64,000 nucleotides of DNA from GCA-2748575 sp965222725 (lineage in GTDB: Bacteria > Pseudomonadota > Gammaproteobacteria > Pseudomonadales > Ketobacteraceae), in assembly GCA_965222725.1 (NCBI GenBank), contig OZ244969.1, positions 5,394,001 through 5,458,000 of the forward strand. Direction: 5' to 3'. A program made the position numbers and the translations under genes. Positions 36,062-46,016 of the stretch are shown one piece after another (position 1 is the stretch's first letter; every line of letters starts with the position of its first letter). Under the pieces are notes generated by a model. It made no database searches. It was not told where the DNA came from and saw only the letters and a program-made list of their open reading frames with translations.

Positions 36062-36961
36062 CTACATGGCACCCGGTGGCGGCTTGTAACCCAGCAACAA
36101 CTTACGGATTAACGCATACAGGTATCCCAGCATGCCTTTCAGCCCATTCAAAGGTGGACGTGTTGGCACGGGGCCGGGAATAAAACCAAGTTTTCTCAAT
36201 AGGTGATTAAACTGATGAATTCGCGCCTGCTTGCGGGTAAAGTCAGTGTAGAACACTATCCCCAGTGAAACTGACACACCATCACCGGGTTTAACCCATT
36301 CCGTATCTGTTTGAGTCATATGCGGCGATGTGGATGGAAAGTACACCCCATCACCAGGGGTCACATCAAATGCACGGCCTTTTTCGACAAAGCCCTGCTC
36401 CAGACGAACCTCTTTAAGGGATTTCCGCAGAATAAAGTTTTCGACCACCTGTGCCGGAATGATCTCACGGTCACTGTTATCGAATACCGTCATCAGTTTT
36501 TTGCCTTTCAACTGTATCCAGAAGTTGTTTTCCCTGTCGATATGAAACGGCGTCACTGACGGCGGCGAAGAGATAAACATAAATCCCTGGACATCCATGA
36601 TCTTGCCCTGTTCTTTTTCAATTACCGGCCGTACACCTTCAATCACTTCGAACAGGAACTTTTTATAATCCGGGTTGGTTTCTATATTATAGAGCGCAAT
36701 CCATGAGCCGGGTTCCTCCAGCTCCGCAAACACCTGCTGCAGGGTTTTGCCTTCGGGGTGCTCCCCCACATGATGAAACTTTGAATCAAGGGCCAGCTTT
36801 TCTCCCGCAAAGCGGCATTTACCATGTTCCGTCAGAGACTCGGCCAGCTTTTCAATGGCATCCAGCTGCAACATGGGGTGCTGATGGTAGTTGTGCGACA
36901 GCTGATGGATGGAGAATGAATCGAACCCTTGCTGGTCCACCGGTTTTACAAAAAAATTCAT
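36062..36961 (-). CDS. JmjC/cupin-like Fe(II)/2-oxoglutarate oxygenase
   Basis: 299 residues. The central part has the metal triad layout of cupin-8/JmjC hydroxylases: His140 and Asp142 in TPFHIDRENNFWIQLKGKK and a distal His214 in YFPSTSPHMT; the phrase WIQLKGKKLMTVFD is characteristic. Likely an Fe(II)- and 2-oxoglutarate-dependent hydroxylase in the cytoplasm. It begins three bases after the acyltransferase gene, so it is in the methyltransferase-acyltransferase operon and could hydroxylate the assembly-line amino acid or product. Confidence 0.85.
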   Translation of the reverse strand: MNFFVKPVDQQGFDSFSIHQLSHNYHQHPMLQLDAIEKLAESLTEHGKCRFAGEKLALDSKFHHVGEHPEGKTLQQVFAELEEPGSWIALYNIETNPDYKKFLFEVIEGVRPVIEKEQGKIMDVQGFMFISSPPSVTPFHIDRENNFWIQLKGKKLMTVFDNSDREIIPAQVVENFILRKSLKEVRLEQGFVEKGRAFDVTPGDGVYFPSTSPHMTQTDTEWVKPGDGVSVSLGIVFYTDFTRKQARIHQFNHLLRKLGFIPGPVPTRPPLNGLKGMLGYLYALIRKLLLGYKPPPGAM

Positions 36962-36964
36962 GAT

Positions 36965-38122
36965 TTATTCCACCCTTTTGCTGACACCTGTGCCGGCTGT
37001 ACCAGACACTGCAGGTGCCATGCCCGGTATTTTCAATAACACCTTCGGCAGCCACTTTCGCATAGGCTCTTCCACCCAGTGAAATGAAGCGACCGATACA
37101 AGCAGCACCAATGCAGTACATATCAGCCCTACGCTGGCGTTGCCGAGAAATGATTCATAATGGCGCACCTCTATTCCCAGCGCAATGCGCCCCGCTTTAT
37201 CCACTACGGAAAATACCAGCCAGTGCACCATATACAGGGAATAACTGATGGTACCCAGATAGAACAGCCAGGGATGAGATAATACTCTGGTCACGGCCGT
37301 TTCCCGGTCACTGACTGACGCGACCGTTAACACCATGAACATGACGGCAATCACGTCGAGCCCTTCAAAGTGCAATGCGATCAATATCCCCGAAAACAAT
37401 AGCAACTGGGTAACAGAGTTCGCCAGCCAATGGGTAACAAAGCGCGAGCCATGCAGGGTGGCGCACAGCACAATCCCCATGGAAAACTCAGTAACGCAAC
37501 GTATCAGGCCCAGATAACCGGACAGATCCAGATGGCGTGGAGTCACTGATGCGAGCCCGGCCAGGATGGCAAACCCGCCGAACCAGAATACCAGTAACAG
37601 CAGCGGCCCGCGCAAACGGAACAGCGTCAGTACCAACATGGGGAACAGCAGATAGGCACACCATTCAGCACTGATAGACCAGGAGGGCCCGTTCCAGGGC
37701 GTAAAGAACGGATCCTGCTGCACTGCATGCATCAACAGCAGACTTCGCAAAAAATCCACCATACGATAGTTGCCGCTAAAGGCATCGTCATTCCCCTTGG
37801 CCAGCAACGCCAGCTGCACCAGCAGGAACAAAAAGAGTATCACCACATGAAGAGGGTAAATTCTGGCAAAGCGGCGCACAATATAGTCGCGCAAGGTCAG
37901 CGTCCTGTTCTTTAACCCCTCGTGATATAACAGCGCCAGCAGAAAGCCACTCAAAATAAAAAAATAATCCACCCACAAATAGCCGTTCGCGATCAGTGAT
38001 GTATGTTCAGCAATGGCATCGCCGGTATTTTTCAAGAAGAAGCCAAGAAGGTGATGGAGCAACACATACAGAGCGGCAATGCCACGCAGTGATGTTAAAG
38101 GTGCGATATGGCCACGATCCAT
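36965..38122 (-). CDS. Acyltransferase family 3 (OafA/YrhL-like) membrane protein
   Basis: 385 residues with about ten hydrophobic segments. The start reads LTSLRGIAALYVLLHHLLGF, the family signature including the conserved His, followed by WVDYFFILSGFLLALLYH. Members transfer acyl groups (often acetyl) onto sugars, glycans or macrolides at the inner membrane. It sits three bases after the methyltransferase gene and three before the oxygenase gene, so the set is one operon divergent from the assembly-line genes. Confidence 0.9.
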   Translation of the reverse strand: MDRGHIAPLTSLRGIAALYVLLHHLLGFFLKNTGDAIAEHTSLIANGYLWVDYFFILSGFLLALLYHEGLKNRTLTLRDYIVRRFARIYPLHVVILFLFLLVQLALLAKGNDDAFSGNYRMVDFLRSLLLMHAVQQDPFFTPWNGPSWSISAEWCAYLLFPMLVLTLFRLRGPLLLLVFWFGGFAILAGLASVTPRHLDLSGYLGLIRCVTEFSMGIVLCATLHGSRFVTHWLANSVTQLLLFSGILIALHFEGLDVIAVMFMVLTVASVSDRETAVTRVLSHPWLFYLGTISYSLYMVHWLVFSVVDKAGRIALGIEVRHYESFLGNASVGLICTALVLLVSVASFHWVEEPMRKWLPKVLLKIPGMAPAVSGTAGTGVSKRVE

Positions 38123-38125
38123 AAG

Positions 38126-38962
38126 CTACCCCTGCTTTCCATCCTGCAACGTAAAGCAGTACCCCTGGTAACCCCTGATAGCAGTGGCACGACGATGAAA
38201 CGGGATTTCAATATAGCGGGGATAGTGCCATTCGGTGTCCAGCGCATACCCTCTCTGATTCATTTCCTCCAGCAGGGAACGTCGCGAATACACATGATAA
38301 GGCACTTCACATAACGCCAGTTTCTGCAGGGTCCAGTAGTCGGTTTCGTTATGTACTGGCAGATGGTGAACCAGAACATGACGAGGTTTATCAGTCAGTC
38401 CATCCAGAATCAGCCATAGCTCCTGCTCCAGATATTGCAGTGTTCCAGCAGTCACAAAAACATCGGCTGGCCCCGTGGCCGCCATTGAGTTGCTGTCGCT
38501 GGTAATAAAGGACAAGGCTGTTTGCTGGCGCTTTTCGGCCAGTTGCCGGCCCAGTGAAACCGCCTCCGGCAATTCTGCCACCACCCAGTTCACCTGTGGG
38601 GGCAAAATCTGGAAGCGTTCGCAAGTGTAATAACAATGCCCAAGACTGCCCCCCAACTCCAGTACGTTACAGCCGGGTGTCAGGGTCTGGGAAAGCCAGA
38701 AGAACAGCGGGTAGTCCGCATCCTTGAAATAGGTATCCAGCTTCTGTTCTTCCTGCTGGATATTTTCAGACTTCTTTTTATTGACGACATCGTATTGGGA
38801 TGTCTCATGGGGATTAATGGCGGCTTCCGCTTCCTGCCGGGAAGCAAAAGTCCCCCGATAGCTGATGGATTGCCGGGAACGGGACAACCACAGCATAAAA
38901 TCCCTGCCATAGGGCAATACTTCCAGTAACAACCTGATACGATGCTTGATTGAGTTGCTCAA
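38126..38962 (-). CDS. TIGR04325-type SAM methyltransferase
   Basis: 278 residues resembling the putative methyltransferase family TIGR04325, often found in polysaccharide and secondary-metabolite loci. It has the motif VLELGGSLGHCYY for SAM binding and, further on, WVVAELPEAV and YLEQELWLILD. The substrate is unknown. It is the first gene of the operon divergent from the NRPS-PKS gene; 260 bases separate the two starts. Confidence 0.8.
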   Translation of the reverse strand: MSNSIKHRIRLLLEVLPYGRDFMLWLSRSRQSISYRGTFASRQEAEAAINPHETSQYDVVNKKKSENIQQEEQKLDTYFKDADYPLFFWLSQTLTPGCNVLELGGSLGHCYYTCERFQILPPQVNWVVAELPEAVSLGRQLAEKRQQTALSFITSDSNSMAATGPADVFVTAGTLQYLEQELWLILDGLTDKPRHVLVHHLPVHNETDYWTLQKLALCEVPYHVYSRRSLLEEMNQRGYALDTEWHYPRYIEIPFHRRATAIRGYQGYCFTLQDGKQG

Positions 38963-39222
38963 GATTTAATCCCTGCAGATTCCGATTGCCACCGATTCTA
39001 TCGGCATTAATTTCCGGACGCCAGCGCCTCCGGTGCATATTCCCGTCACAAAAAATACTGGCACTCAGTGACTTTTTTGGCATTTAAATAGAATTCAATT
39101 TGTGCAAAAATCGTGAAAGCACTCACAAAATTTCCGGCTATAGCTTCTGGCCAGATTATAATCTGGATTCTGGCCATACAGTGCGACGGAATATTTCCCA
39201 TCTCAGGAGCAAGAGACTCATC

Positions 39223-42200
39223 GTGAACGTCCAGGATCAGGGCAATCTGTCTATTGTCGATATTTTTGACAAAATTGCTCTTAGTCAAGGTAATAACTGT
39301 GCTGTTGCGTTCAAGCAAGGTGAAAAGTGGCACCGGGAAACCTTTGCCCAGCTATACACCAAAGCAAACCAGGTTGCCCATACCCTGAGTCATGCCGGTC
39401 TGCAACCCGGCCAGGCGGTTATCCTGCCGGCTACCCGCCACCCTGATATCTGCGCTTATATTATTGGTGTATTAAAAGCCGGGGGGCATTATGTTTTTAT
39501 GGATGCTGGTTATCCACTCCCCCGAAAGAAACTGATTGCAGAAGCCTGCGATGCCAATCTGGGGCTGCTGCACCCCTCACTGGAAGACATCGACGGGCTG
39601 GATATCCGATGGTTAACACCTGACTTTACGGATGGTTCCGCCCCGGATGGCTGGAAACCGGCCACCGACGCCCGATCACACACCGGCCAGACACCCGCAT
39701 ATGTAGTGTTCACTTCCGGCTCAACCGGCCAGCCCAAGGGGGTGCTAATACCTGATCGCGCCATTATCCGGCTGGTAAAAAACACCGATTACATCAGCTT
39801 TTCCAGTGACCAGGTATTTTTGCAGCACTCTTCCCTGAGTTTTGACGCCTCGACCCTGGAAATCTGGGGGCCACTGCTGAATGGTGGCACCTGCGTTATT
39901 CACCCCGAGACGGCTCATATAACACCAGAAGCCATTGGCCATTCCATAGAGGAACAGAATGTCACTACTCTCTGGCTGACCTCCTCTTTTTACAACGCCT
40001 TTATCAGCTCCCATGCGGATTGCCTAAAAAACGTAAAGCAGTTGCTGGTGGGCGGCGAAGCACTATCAGTAACCCATATCCGCAAGGGTCTGGAAACACT
40101 CCCCAATACCCGGTTATTCAACGGTTACGGCCCCACAGAAAACACCACCTTTACTACTGTTTACCCCATTCCACGCACGTTGCCTGCGGATTGCTCCCGG
40201 ATTCCTATCGGCTTTCCCATTGAGGGCACCAACTGTGACCTGTTTGATGAAGACCTCAAACCGGTTCCTGGTGATAACCCCACCGGCGAACTGGTGGCTT
40301 TTGGCGAAGGCCTCGCGTTGGGCTACCTCAATAATGATGCCCTGACCCGCGAAAAGTTTGTGGAGATCACCTGCCGGGATGGGGTTACCCGTCGTGGCTA
40401 TCGCACCGGTGACCTGGTGATTTACCACCCGGATGGCTACTACGACTATCTGCAGCGGGCCGACAAGCAGGTGAAAATAGATGGCCACCGTATAGAACCG
40501 GGCGAAATCGAATTGCTGCTTAACCAGCAGCCGGAAATAAACGAAGCCCGGGTACTGGTGCGCACCGGTCCCCAGGGCCAGAAACGGCTGACGGCCTATT
40601 ACGGCGCTGAACATACAGTGCCCGCAGCACAGCTGAGAAGCCGACTGGAACAAACCCTGCCCCGCTTTATGGTGCCGCATTTTTTTGTCGGATTACGGGA
40701 GTTGCCCCATAACAAGAACGGCAAGCTGGACGAGCATGCCCTGCCGGATCCTTTTGATATGGCCAGGGGCGCTACCAACCAAGGTGGCATCAGTGCGGAT
40801 GTGGCATCCTGCTGGCGCGACGTACTGGGCCGGGAAGTGGGTGACAGCATCAATTTTCTGGATGCCGGCGGAACGTCTCTGGAGGCGGTACGCCTCACCG
40901 AGCGACTGGCTAAGCAATTTGGTACCGAACTGCCGGCTACTTTTGTATTTGAGTTTTCCTCGATCGCTGCCCAGTCCCGCTATTTTGCCGGGCAGCAACC
41001 GGCAGATCACACCACACCTGCCGGTGAGTCATTCACCACCACAGGACAGCCCCATACCGGCTTTGCAGTGATCGGTATGGCCTGCCGGCTGCCCGGTGCA
41101 GATTCTGCAGAGGCATTCTGGAACAATCTGCTGGCAGGCAAAGAATCCGTATCCTTCTTCCGTGACGAGGAACTCAGCCCCGAGATCCCGCCACAGGTCA
41201 GGCAAAACCCGAACTACGTAAAAGCCAAAGGCATCATTGCTGACTGCGACGCGTTCGATAACGGGTTTTTCAACGTACCACCGGTAGAAGCCGAGCTGAT
41301 GGACCCGCAGCAACGTTTACTGCTGGAACTGGCCTGGCATGCCTTTGAAGATGCCAACTGTGTTCCCGGGAATACCCCCTATCGCACCGGCGTATTTGCC
41401 GGTACCAACTGGCCAAGATACTTTCAGCAATATGTGCTGCCCAATAAACCATTGCTGGACCGGGTGGGTCAGTTCAATGCCTCGCTGGCCAATGAAGCAG
41501 ACTTTGTCAGTAGTCGCATTGCCTACAAGCTGGACCTGAACGGGCCCGCGGTGAACGTATTCACTGCCTGTTCTACCGGCCTGGTGGCCATTGCCCAGGC
41601 CTGTGCAGCCATTGAACAAGGGCAATGCGAACTGGCGCTGGCCGGTGGCGCGTCCATCGCCACGCCGGTTAACAGCGGCTATCTGTATCAGGAAGGCGGC
41701 ATGCTGTCGGCGGATGGCCATTGCCGCCCCTTCGACAGCAAAGCCAGCGGCACCACCTTTAATGACGGCGCCGCCATGGTACTGATTAAAAGGCTGGATC
41801 TGGCGGAACGTGACGGTGACCGGATTTACGGGGTGATTAAAGGTTATGCCCTTAATAATGACGGCAGCCATAAAGCCAGCTTTACCGCCCCCAGTATTGA
41901 AGGCCAGACCCGGGTATACCAAACCGCCCTTAGCCAGGCCGGTATTCAGCCTTCTTCCGTGGGCTTTATCGAAACCCATGGCACCGCCACCCCGCTGGGG
42001 GATCCCATTGAGGTGGAAGCACTGGGCCGGATTTATGGTACACAAACAACAGGGGATGCAACGGGGAATACAAAGGCCGCCCCCTGTTATCTGGGATCGG
42101 TCAAATCCAATATCGGCCACACCATTCATGCAGCCGGTGTTGCCGGGTTTATCAAAACCATCCTGTCGGTGCAGCAGGGCAAAATACCCGGCACACTGTT

Positions 42201-45200
42201 TTTTGAATCCCCCAACCCCAGGCTGAATCTGCACCAGTCACGTTTTCAGGTGAACTCCGAAACCCGGGACTGGCCCACCAGCAATGAACGTATTGCTGCG
42301 GTTTCGTCCTTAGGTGTGGGCGGCACCAATGCACATATTATTGTGGCGGCGCACGAAGGCAACACAGCCCGCGGCGCTGATCAGGCCAGCTCAAACACCG
42401 ATACCGGCGCCGATACCAATACCGATCCCGTATATCCGTTGCTGCTGTCCGCCAAAAGCGAAGACGCATTGAATCGCATGGTGCAGGATTACAGCCAGGC
42501 GCTGGAGCAGCTCCCTGAACCTCGGCAAGCCAGTCAAGTACAGGCGCGGGACATCAGCTTTACCGCCATTCGCGGCCGGCAGTGCTTTGATTACAAACTG
42601 ATGGTTTCGGGGCGAACGCCCGGGGACTTCTCCCGCCGCCTCAACAGCAAGCGGCATCAGGTAAAAGCCGGTAATCCAAAGGGCCGCGCCGCAAAAACCG
42701 GGCTGTTGTTTTCCGGACAGGGTTCCCAGAGCTATCAGATGGGCGCCTGGCTCTACCAGCACAACAAGGCATTTCGCGAAAGCTTTGATGCCGGCTGCGA
42801 GACCATCAAGGCCAGTGAGGGGTTTGATCTCCGCTCAATACTTTTAGGGACCGACCATCAGGATATCGGGCTGGATATACATCAAACCAAGGTAGCGCAA
42901 CCCGCCCTGTTCCTGCTGGAATACGGGCTTGGCAGTTATCTGGGCGCGCATGGTGTGGAGCCGGATTTTATGATCGGCCACAGCATTGGAGAATTTGCTG
43001 CCGCCACGCTGGCAGGGGTATTTTCCTTTGAGGATGCGGTGTCTGCGGTGGCCCGGAGAGGCTCCCTGATGCAGTCCATGCCATCCGGCGCCATGCTGGT
43101 GGTAAAAGCAGAGCGGGATACTGTGACTCAGCTGATACAGGATTATGCAGGCTCGCATGCAGGCTCTCATTTAGACAAAGGCATCTCACTGGCGGCGGTC
43201 AACGGCCCCGCCATCTGTGTGGTGGCCGGCCCGACGGAGGCCATCGACGAGCTGGAGCCGCAACTGGCGGCAGGCAATATCAAATGTCGCCGCCTGCAAA
43301 CCAGTCATGCCTTCCATTCCCCGATGATGGATCCCATCCTGCCGGAATTCCGGAACATGATGGCAGGGTTGTCTCTGGGGGAACCGGGCATTCCCATTTA
43401 TTCCACCCACACCGGCCAGTTGCTGACTGCGGAGCAGGCGCAATCGCCCGACTACTGGGCAAATCAGTTACGCCAGCCCGTATATTTCAGTGAAGCACTG
43501 ACGCAGGCAATCACACAAACCACAGCAGAAAACGCCAACGCTGCCGTTGTGCTGCTGGAAGCCGGCCCCGGCAACAGCCTGACGACGCTGGCATCCATGC
43601 ATTCAGACCTGGCCATAGACGCCGCTATTGCCATGTTGCCGGACAGCGGCGCCACAGACGACACCCCCTGCCACCTGACCGATGCGCTGGGCGCACTCTG
43701 GGCACGGGGAATTGCCGTTGACTGGGAGCCTTATTTTGCCGGTGACACCCCGGAAAAAATCCGCTTGCCGGGCTATCCTTTTCAACGCACCCGCCATTGG
43801 GTGTCTTTTACAGATACAGCAACCGGTGCAGTAACACCAAATATAATGGACATTCCAGCCAGCACCACGGAATTTATTCAGCCTCAGGAAGTGATTATGA
43901 GCAGTCAACAACACGCCGACAGTTTAAAGCAAAAGGTTATCAGCCTGTTCGAGGATATCACCGGCTACGACCTTGCCGATATGGATGCCGAAGCCCACTT
44001 CAGTGAGTCGGGTCTGGATTCGTTGCTGTTAACACAGATTGCCACGGCACTGGAGGCGGAGTACCAGGTGGGCCTGACTTTCCGCCATCTGGTGGAAGAC
44101 CTGTCGTCGCTGGACACATTACTGGAATTTCTTGGTGACAAGGTGGCGCCGGCGGCGGAGCCCGCCCCGGCACCCGCAACCCAGGGCCCTGCCCCCATAC
44201 AAGGTAGCAACCCCATGCCAGTCTCCAACACGCCGCTCCCCACAATGTCACTGCCTGCCGGCGCTTCAGATTCGGTTCAGGCATTGATCAACGCCCAGCT
44301 GCAGATCATGCAGATGCAGCTGCAGGCCCTTACCGGCAGCAGTCAAACCGGCGCCGGTCAGTTGCCCGCACAGTCCACGCAGCCGGCGCAAGCAGCACAA
44401 GCCCAGCCAGCTGCACCCGCTGCCGGTAATACGCCGGCGGCAAGCCCGGAAGCCGATAAACCGGCCAAACCCCGACACACCCCCGGCACCCGGATCAGCA
44501 AGGAAAAGCTGGGCATCAAACTTACCCAGGCCCAACAGGACTGGCTGCAGGACAGCATGAACCAGTACGCGCAAAAATTTGCCGGTTCAAAAGCCTACAC
44601 CCAGAAGCACCGCCGCCAACTGGCAGACCCCAGAAGCGTTTCCGGGTTTCACCCGGAATGGAAAGAAATCATTTTTCCCATTGTGACGAACCGCTCCAAA
44701 GGTTCCAAACTGTGGGATATCGACGGCAATGAACTGATTGATCTGTCTAACGGTTTCGGCCCGATTCTGTTTGGCCACTCTCCGGACTTTGTGACGGAAG
44801 CGGTCAAACAGCAAATGGATGAGGGTATTGAAACCGGTCCACAATCACCGTTGGCCGGCGAAGTTGCGGAACTTTTCTGTGAGCTGACCGGCAACGAGCG
44901 TTGCGCCTTTGCCAGCACCGGGTCAGAGGCCGTGATCGGCGCCATTCGCCTGGCGCGAACCGTGACCGGTCGGCAGAAAATTGTGATGTTCGAAGGCAGC
45001 TACCACGGCATTTTTGATGAGGTGATTAACCGGCCGGGTCGTGATTATCAGGCATTGCCAGCCGCGCCCGGTATTCCCCGTGAAATGACCAGCAACATGC
45101 TGGTACTGCCCTGGGGCGATCCGGACACCCTGGAAACCCTGCGCTCCCTGGGTAAAGACGTTGCCGGTGTATTGGTGGAAACCTTGCAAAGCCGCAAACC

Positions 45201-46014
45201 GGAATACCACGATCAGGCATTTATTAAAGGGCTGCGTGAAGTGACCGAAAGCAACGGCAGCGCCCTGATCTTTGACGAAGTGGTGACCGGATTCCGGGTT
45301 CACCCTGGCGGTATCCGCAAACTGTTTGATGTGGATTGCGACATTGCTACTTATGGCAAAGTGCTGGGCGGCGGCTATCCCATCGGTATGATCGGCGGCA
45401 AGGCCAAATTCCTGGACGCCCTGGACGGTGGCCACTGGCAGTACGGCGATGAATCCATTCCCGAGTGCGGCGTTACCTTTTTTGCCGGCACCTTTGTCAG
45501 GCATCCTGTGGCGCTGGCAGCGGCCAAAGCCATACTCACCCAAATCAAGCAGCAGGGCGACAGCCTCTACAAAGAACTGGCCAATAACACCACTGAACTG
45601 GCGGCAAAAGCAAAAGCCTTTATTGCGGACATGAAGTGTGGGGCCACCTTCGAGGAATTTGCCTCACTGTTCTATGTTTCAGTGCCCGCCAGTGCCCACT
45701 GGGGCCATATGCTGTTCACCCTGATGACCCTGCGCGGCATTCACATTCAACAATACCGGCCCTGTTTTCTGACCACTTGCCACGACAGCCAGGACCGCGA
45801 AAAAATTCTGAACGCCTTCAAGGATTCGCTTGCAGAAATGATCAGCCACGGACTGATTGAAGGCGATGCCGTCGCTGCCGGAAAGCACCTGAAATCAGGC
45901 GCCGGCAAAATTCCCGAAGGTGCCCGGCTGGGCCGGAACGCCCAGGGGGAGCCGGCCTATTTTATTGAAGACCCGGACAACAAAGGCAACTATATAGAGG
46001 TAGGCAGACCCTGA
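39223..46014 (+). CDS. Hybrid NRPS-PKS protein: A-PCP-KS-AT-ACP-aminotransferase
   Basis: 2263 residues from GTG 39223, with AGGAGC 13 bases upstream; a TTG start at 39100 lacks a ribosome site. Domains: adenylation, residues about 20-510 (FTSGSTGQPKG, NGYGPTENT, YRTGD, NKNGKLD); PCP with Ser552 (DAGGTSL); KS with Cys783 (TACSTGL), ETHGTAT and KSNIGHT; AT with Ser1254 (GHSIGE) and HAFHS, the malonyl-type signature; ACP with Ser1600 (SGLDSLL). A Pro/Ala/Gln-rich linker leads to a class III aminotransferase with PLP Lys2046 (YGKVLGGG). By alignment to GrsA/EntF the A code reads DALWLGGTFK, valine-like. The aminotransferase after KS-AT is arranged as in iturin-type synthetases and would turn a beta-keto group into a beta-amine. 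No C domain or thioesterase. Confidence 0.93.
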   Translation: MNVQDQGNLSIVDIFDKIALSQGNNCAVAFKQGEKWHRETFAQLYTKANQVAHTLSHAGLQPGQAVILPATRHPDICAYIIGVLKAGGHYVFMDAGYPLPRKKLIAEACDANLGLLHPSLEDIDGLDIRWLTPDFTDGSAPDGWKPATDARSHTGQTPAYVVFTSGSTGQPKGVLIPDRAIIRLVKNTDYISFSSDQVFLQHSSLSFDASTLEIWGPLLNGGTCVIHPETAHITPEAIGHSIEEQNVTTLWLTSSFYNAFISSHADCLKNVKQLLVGGEALSVTHIRKGLETLPNTRLFNGYGPTENTTFTTVYPIPRTLPADCSRIPIGFPIEGTNCDLFDEDLKPVPGDNPTGELVAFGEGLALGYLNNDALTREKFVEITCRDGVTRRGYRTGDLVIYHPDGYYDYLQRADKQVKIDGHRIEPGEIELLLNQQPEINEARVLVRTGPQGQKRLTAYYGAEHTVPAAQLRSRLEQTLPRFMVPHFFVGLRELPHNKNGKLDEHALPDPFDMARGATNQGGISADVASCWRDVLGREVGDSINFLDAGGTSLEAVRLTERLAKQFGTELPATFVFEFSSIAAQSRYFAGQQPADHTTPAGESFTTTGQPHTGFAVIGMACRLPGADSAEAFWNNLLAGKESVSFFRDEELSPEIPPQVRQNPNYVKAKGIIADCDAFDNGFFNVPPVEAELMDPQQRLLLELAWHAFEDANCVPGNTPYRTGVFAGTNWPRYFQQYVLPNKPLLDRVGQFNASLANEADFVSSRIAYKLDLNGPAVNVFTACSTGLVAIAQACAAIEQGQCELALAGGASIATPVNSGYLYQEGGMLSADGHCRPFDSKASGTTFNDGAAMVLIKRLDLAERDGDRIYGVIKGYALNNDGSHKASFTAPSIEGQTRVYQTALSQAGIQPSSVGFIETHGTATPLGDPIEVEALGRIYGTQTTGDATGNTKAAPCYLGSVKSNIGHTIHAAGVAGFIKTILSVQQGKIPGTLFFESPNPRLNLHQSRFQVNSETRDWPTSNERIAAVSSLGVGGTNAHIIVAAHEGNTARGADQASSNTDTGADTNTDPVYPLLLSAKSEDALNRMVQDYSQALEQLPEPRQASQVQARDISFTAIRGRQCFDYKLMVSGRTPGDFSRRLNSKRHQVKAGNPKGRAAKTGLLFSGQGSQSYQMGAWLYQHNKAFRESFDAGCETIKASEGFDLRSILLGTDHQDIGLDIHQTKVAQPALFLLEYGLGSYLGAHGVEPDFMIGHSIGEFAAATLAGVFSFEDAVSAVARRGSLMQSMPSGAMLVVKAERDTVTQLIQDYAGSHAGSHLDKGISLAAVNGPAICVVAGPTEAIDELEPQLAAGNIKCRRLQTSHAFHSPMMDPILPEFRNMMAGLSLGEPGIPIYSTHTGQLLTAEQAQSPDYWANQLRQPVYFSEALTQAITQTTAENANAAVVLLEAGPGNSLTTLASMHSDLAIDAAIAMLPDSGATDDTPCHLTDALGALWARGIAVDWEPYFAGDTPEKIRLPGYPFQRTRHWVSFTDTATGAVTPNIMDIPASTTEFIQPQEVIMSSQQHADSLKQKVISLFEDITGYDLADMDAEAHFSESGLDSLLLTQIATALEAEYQVGLTFRHLVEDLSSLDTLLEFLGDKVAPAAEPAPAPATQGPAPIQGSNPMPVSNTPLPTMSLPAGASDSVQALINAQLQIMQMQLQALTGSSQTGAGQLPAQSTQPAQAAQAQPAAPAAGNTPAASPEADKPAKPRHTPGTRISKEKLGIKLTQAQQDWLQDSMNQYAQKFAGSKAYTQKHRRQLADPRSVSGFHPEWKEIIFPIVTNRSKGSKLWDIDGNELIDLSNGFGPILFGHSPDFVTEAVKQQMDEGIETGPQSPLAGEVAELFCELTGNERCAFASTGSEAVIGAIRLARTVTGRQKIVMFEGSYHGIFDEVINRPGRDYQALPAAPGIPREMTSNMLVLPWGDPDTLETLRSLGKDVAGVLVETLQSRKPEYHDQAFIKGLREVTESNGSALIFDEVVTGFRVHPGGIRKLFDVDCDIATYGKVLGGGYPIGMIGGKAKFLDALDGGHWQYGDESIPECGVTFFAGTFVRHPVALAAAKAILTQIKQQGDSLYKELANNTTELAAKAKAFIADMKCGATFEEFASLFYVSVPASAHWGHMLFTLMTLRGIHIQQYRPCFLTTCHDSQDREKILNAFKDSLAEMISHGLIEGDAVAAGKHLKSGAGKIPEGARLGRNAQGEPAYFIEDPDNKGNYIEVGRP

Positions 46015-46016
46015 CT

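Noticed and set aside
39100..39222. TTG start of the NRPS-PKS gene at 39100
   Set aside because: The extra 41 residues lack similarity to adenylation-domain N-termini and no ribosome site precedes the TTG; GTG 39223 has AGGAGC upstream.
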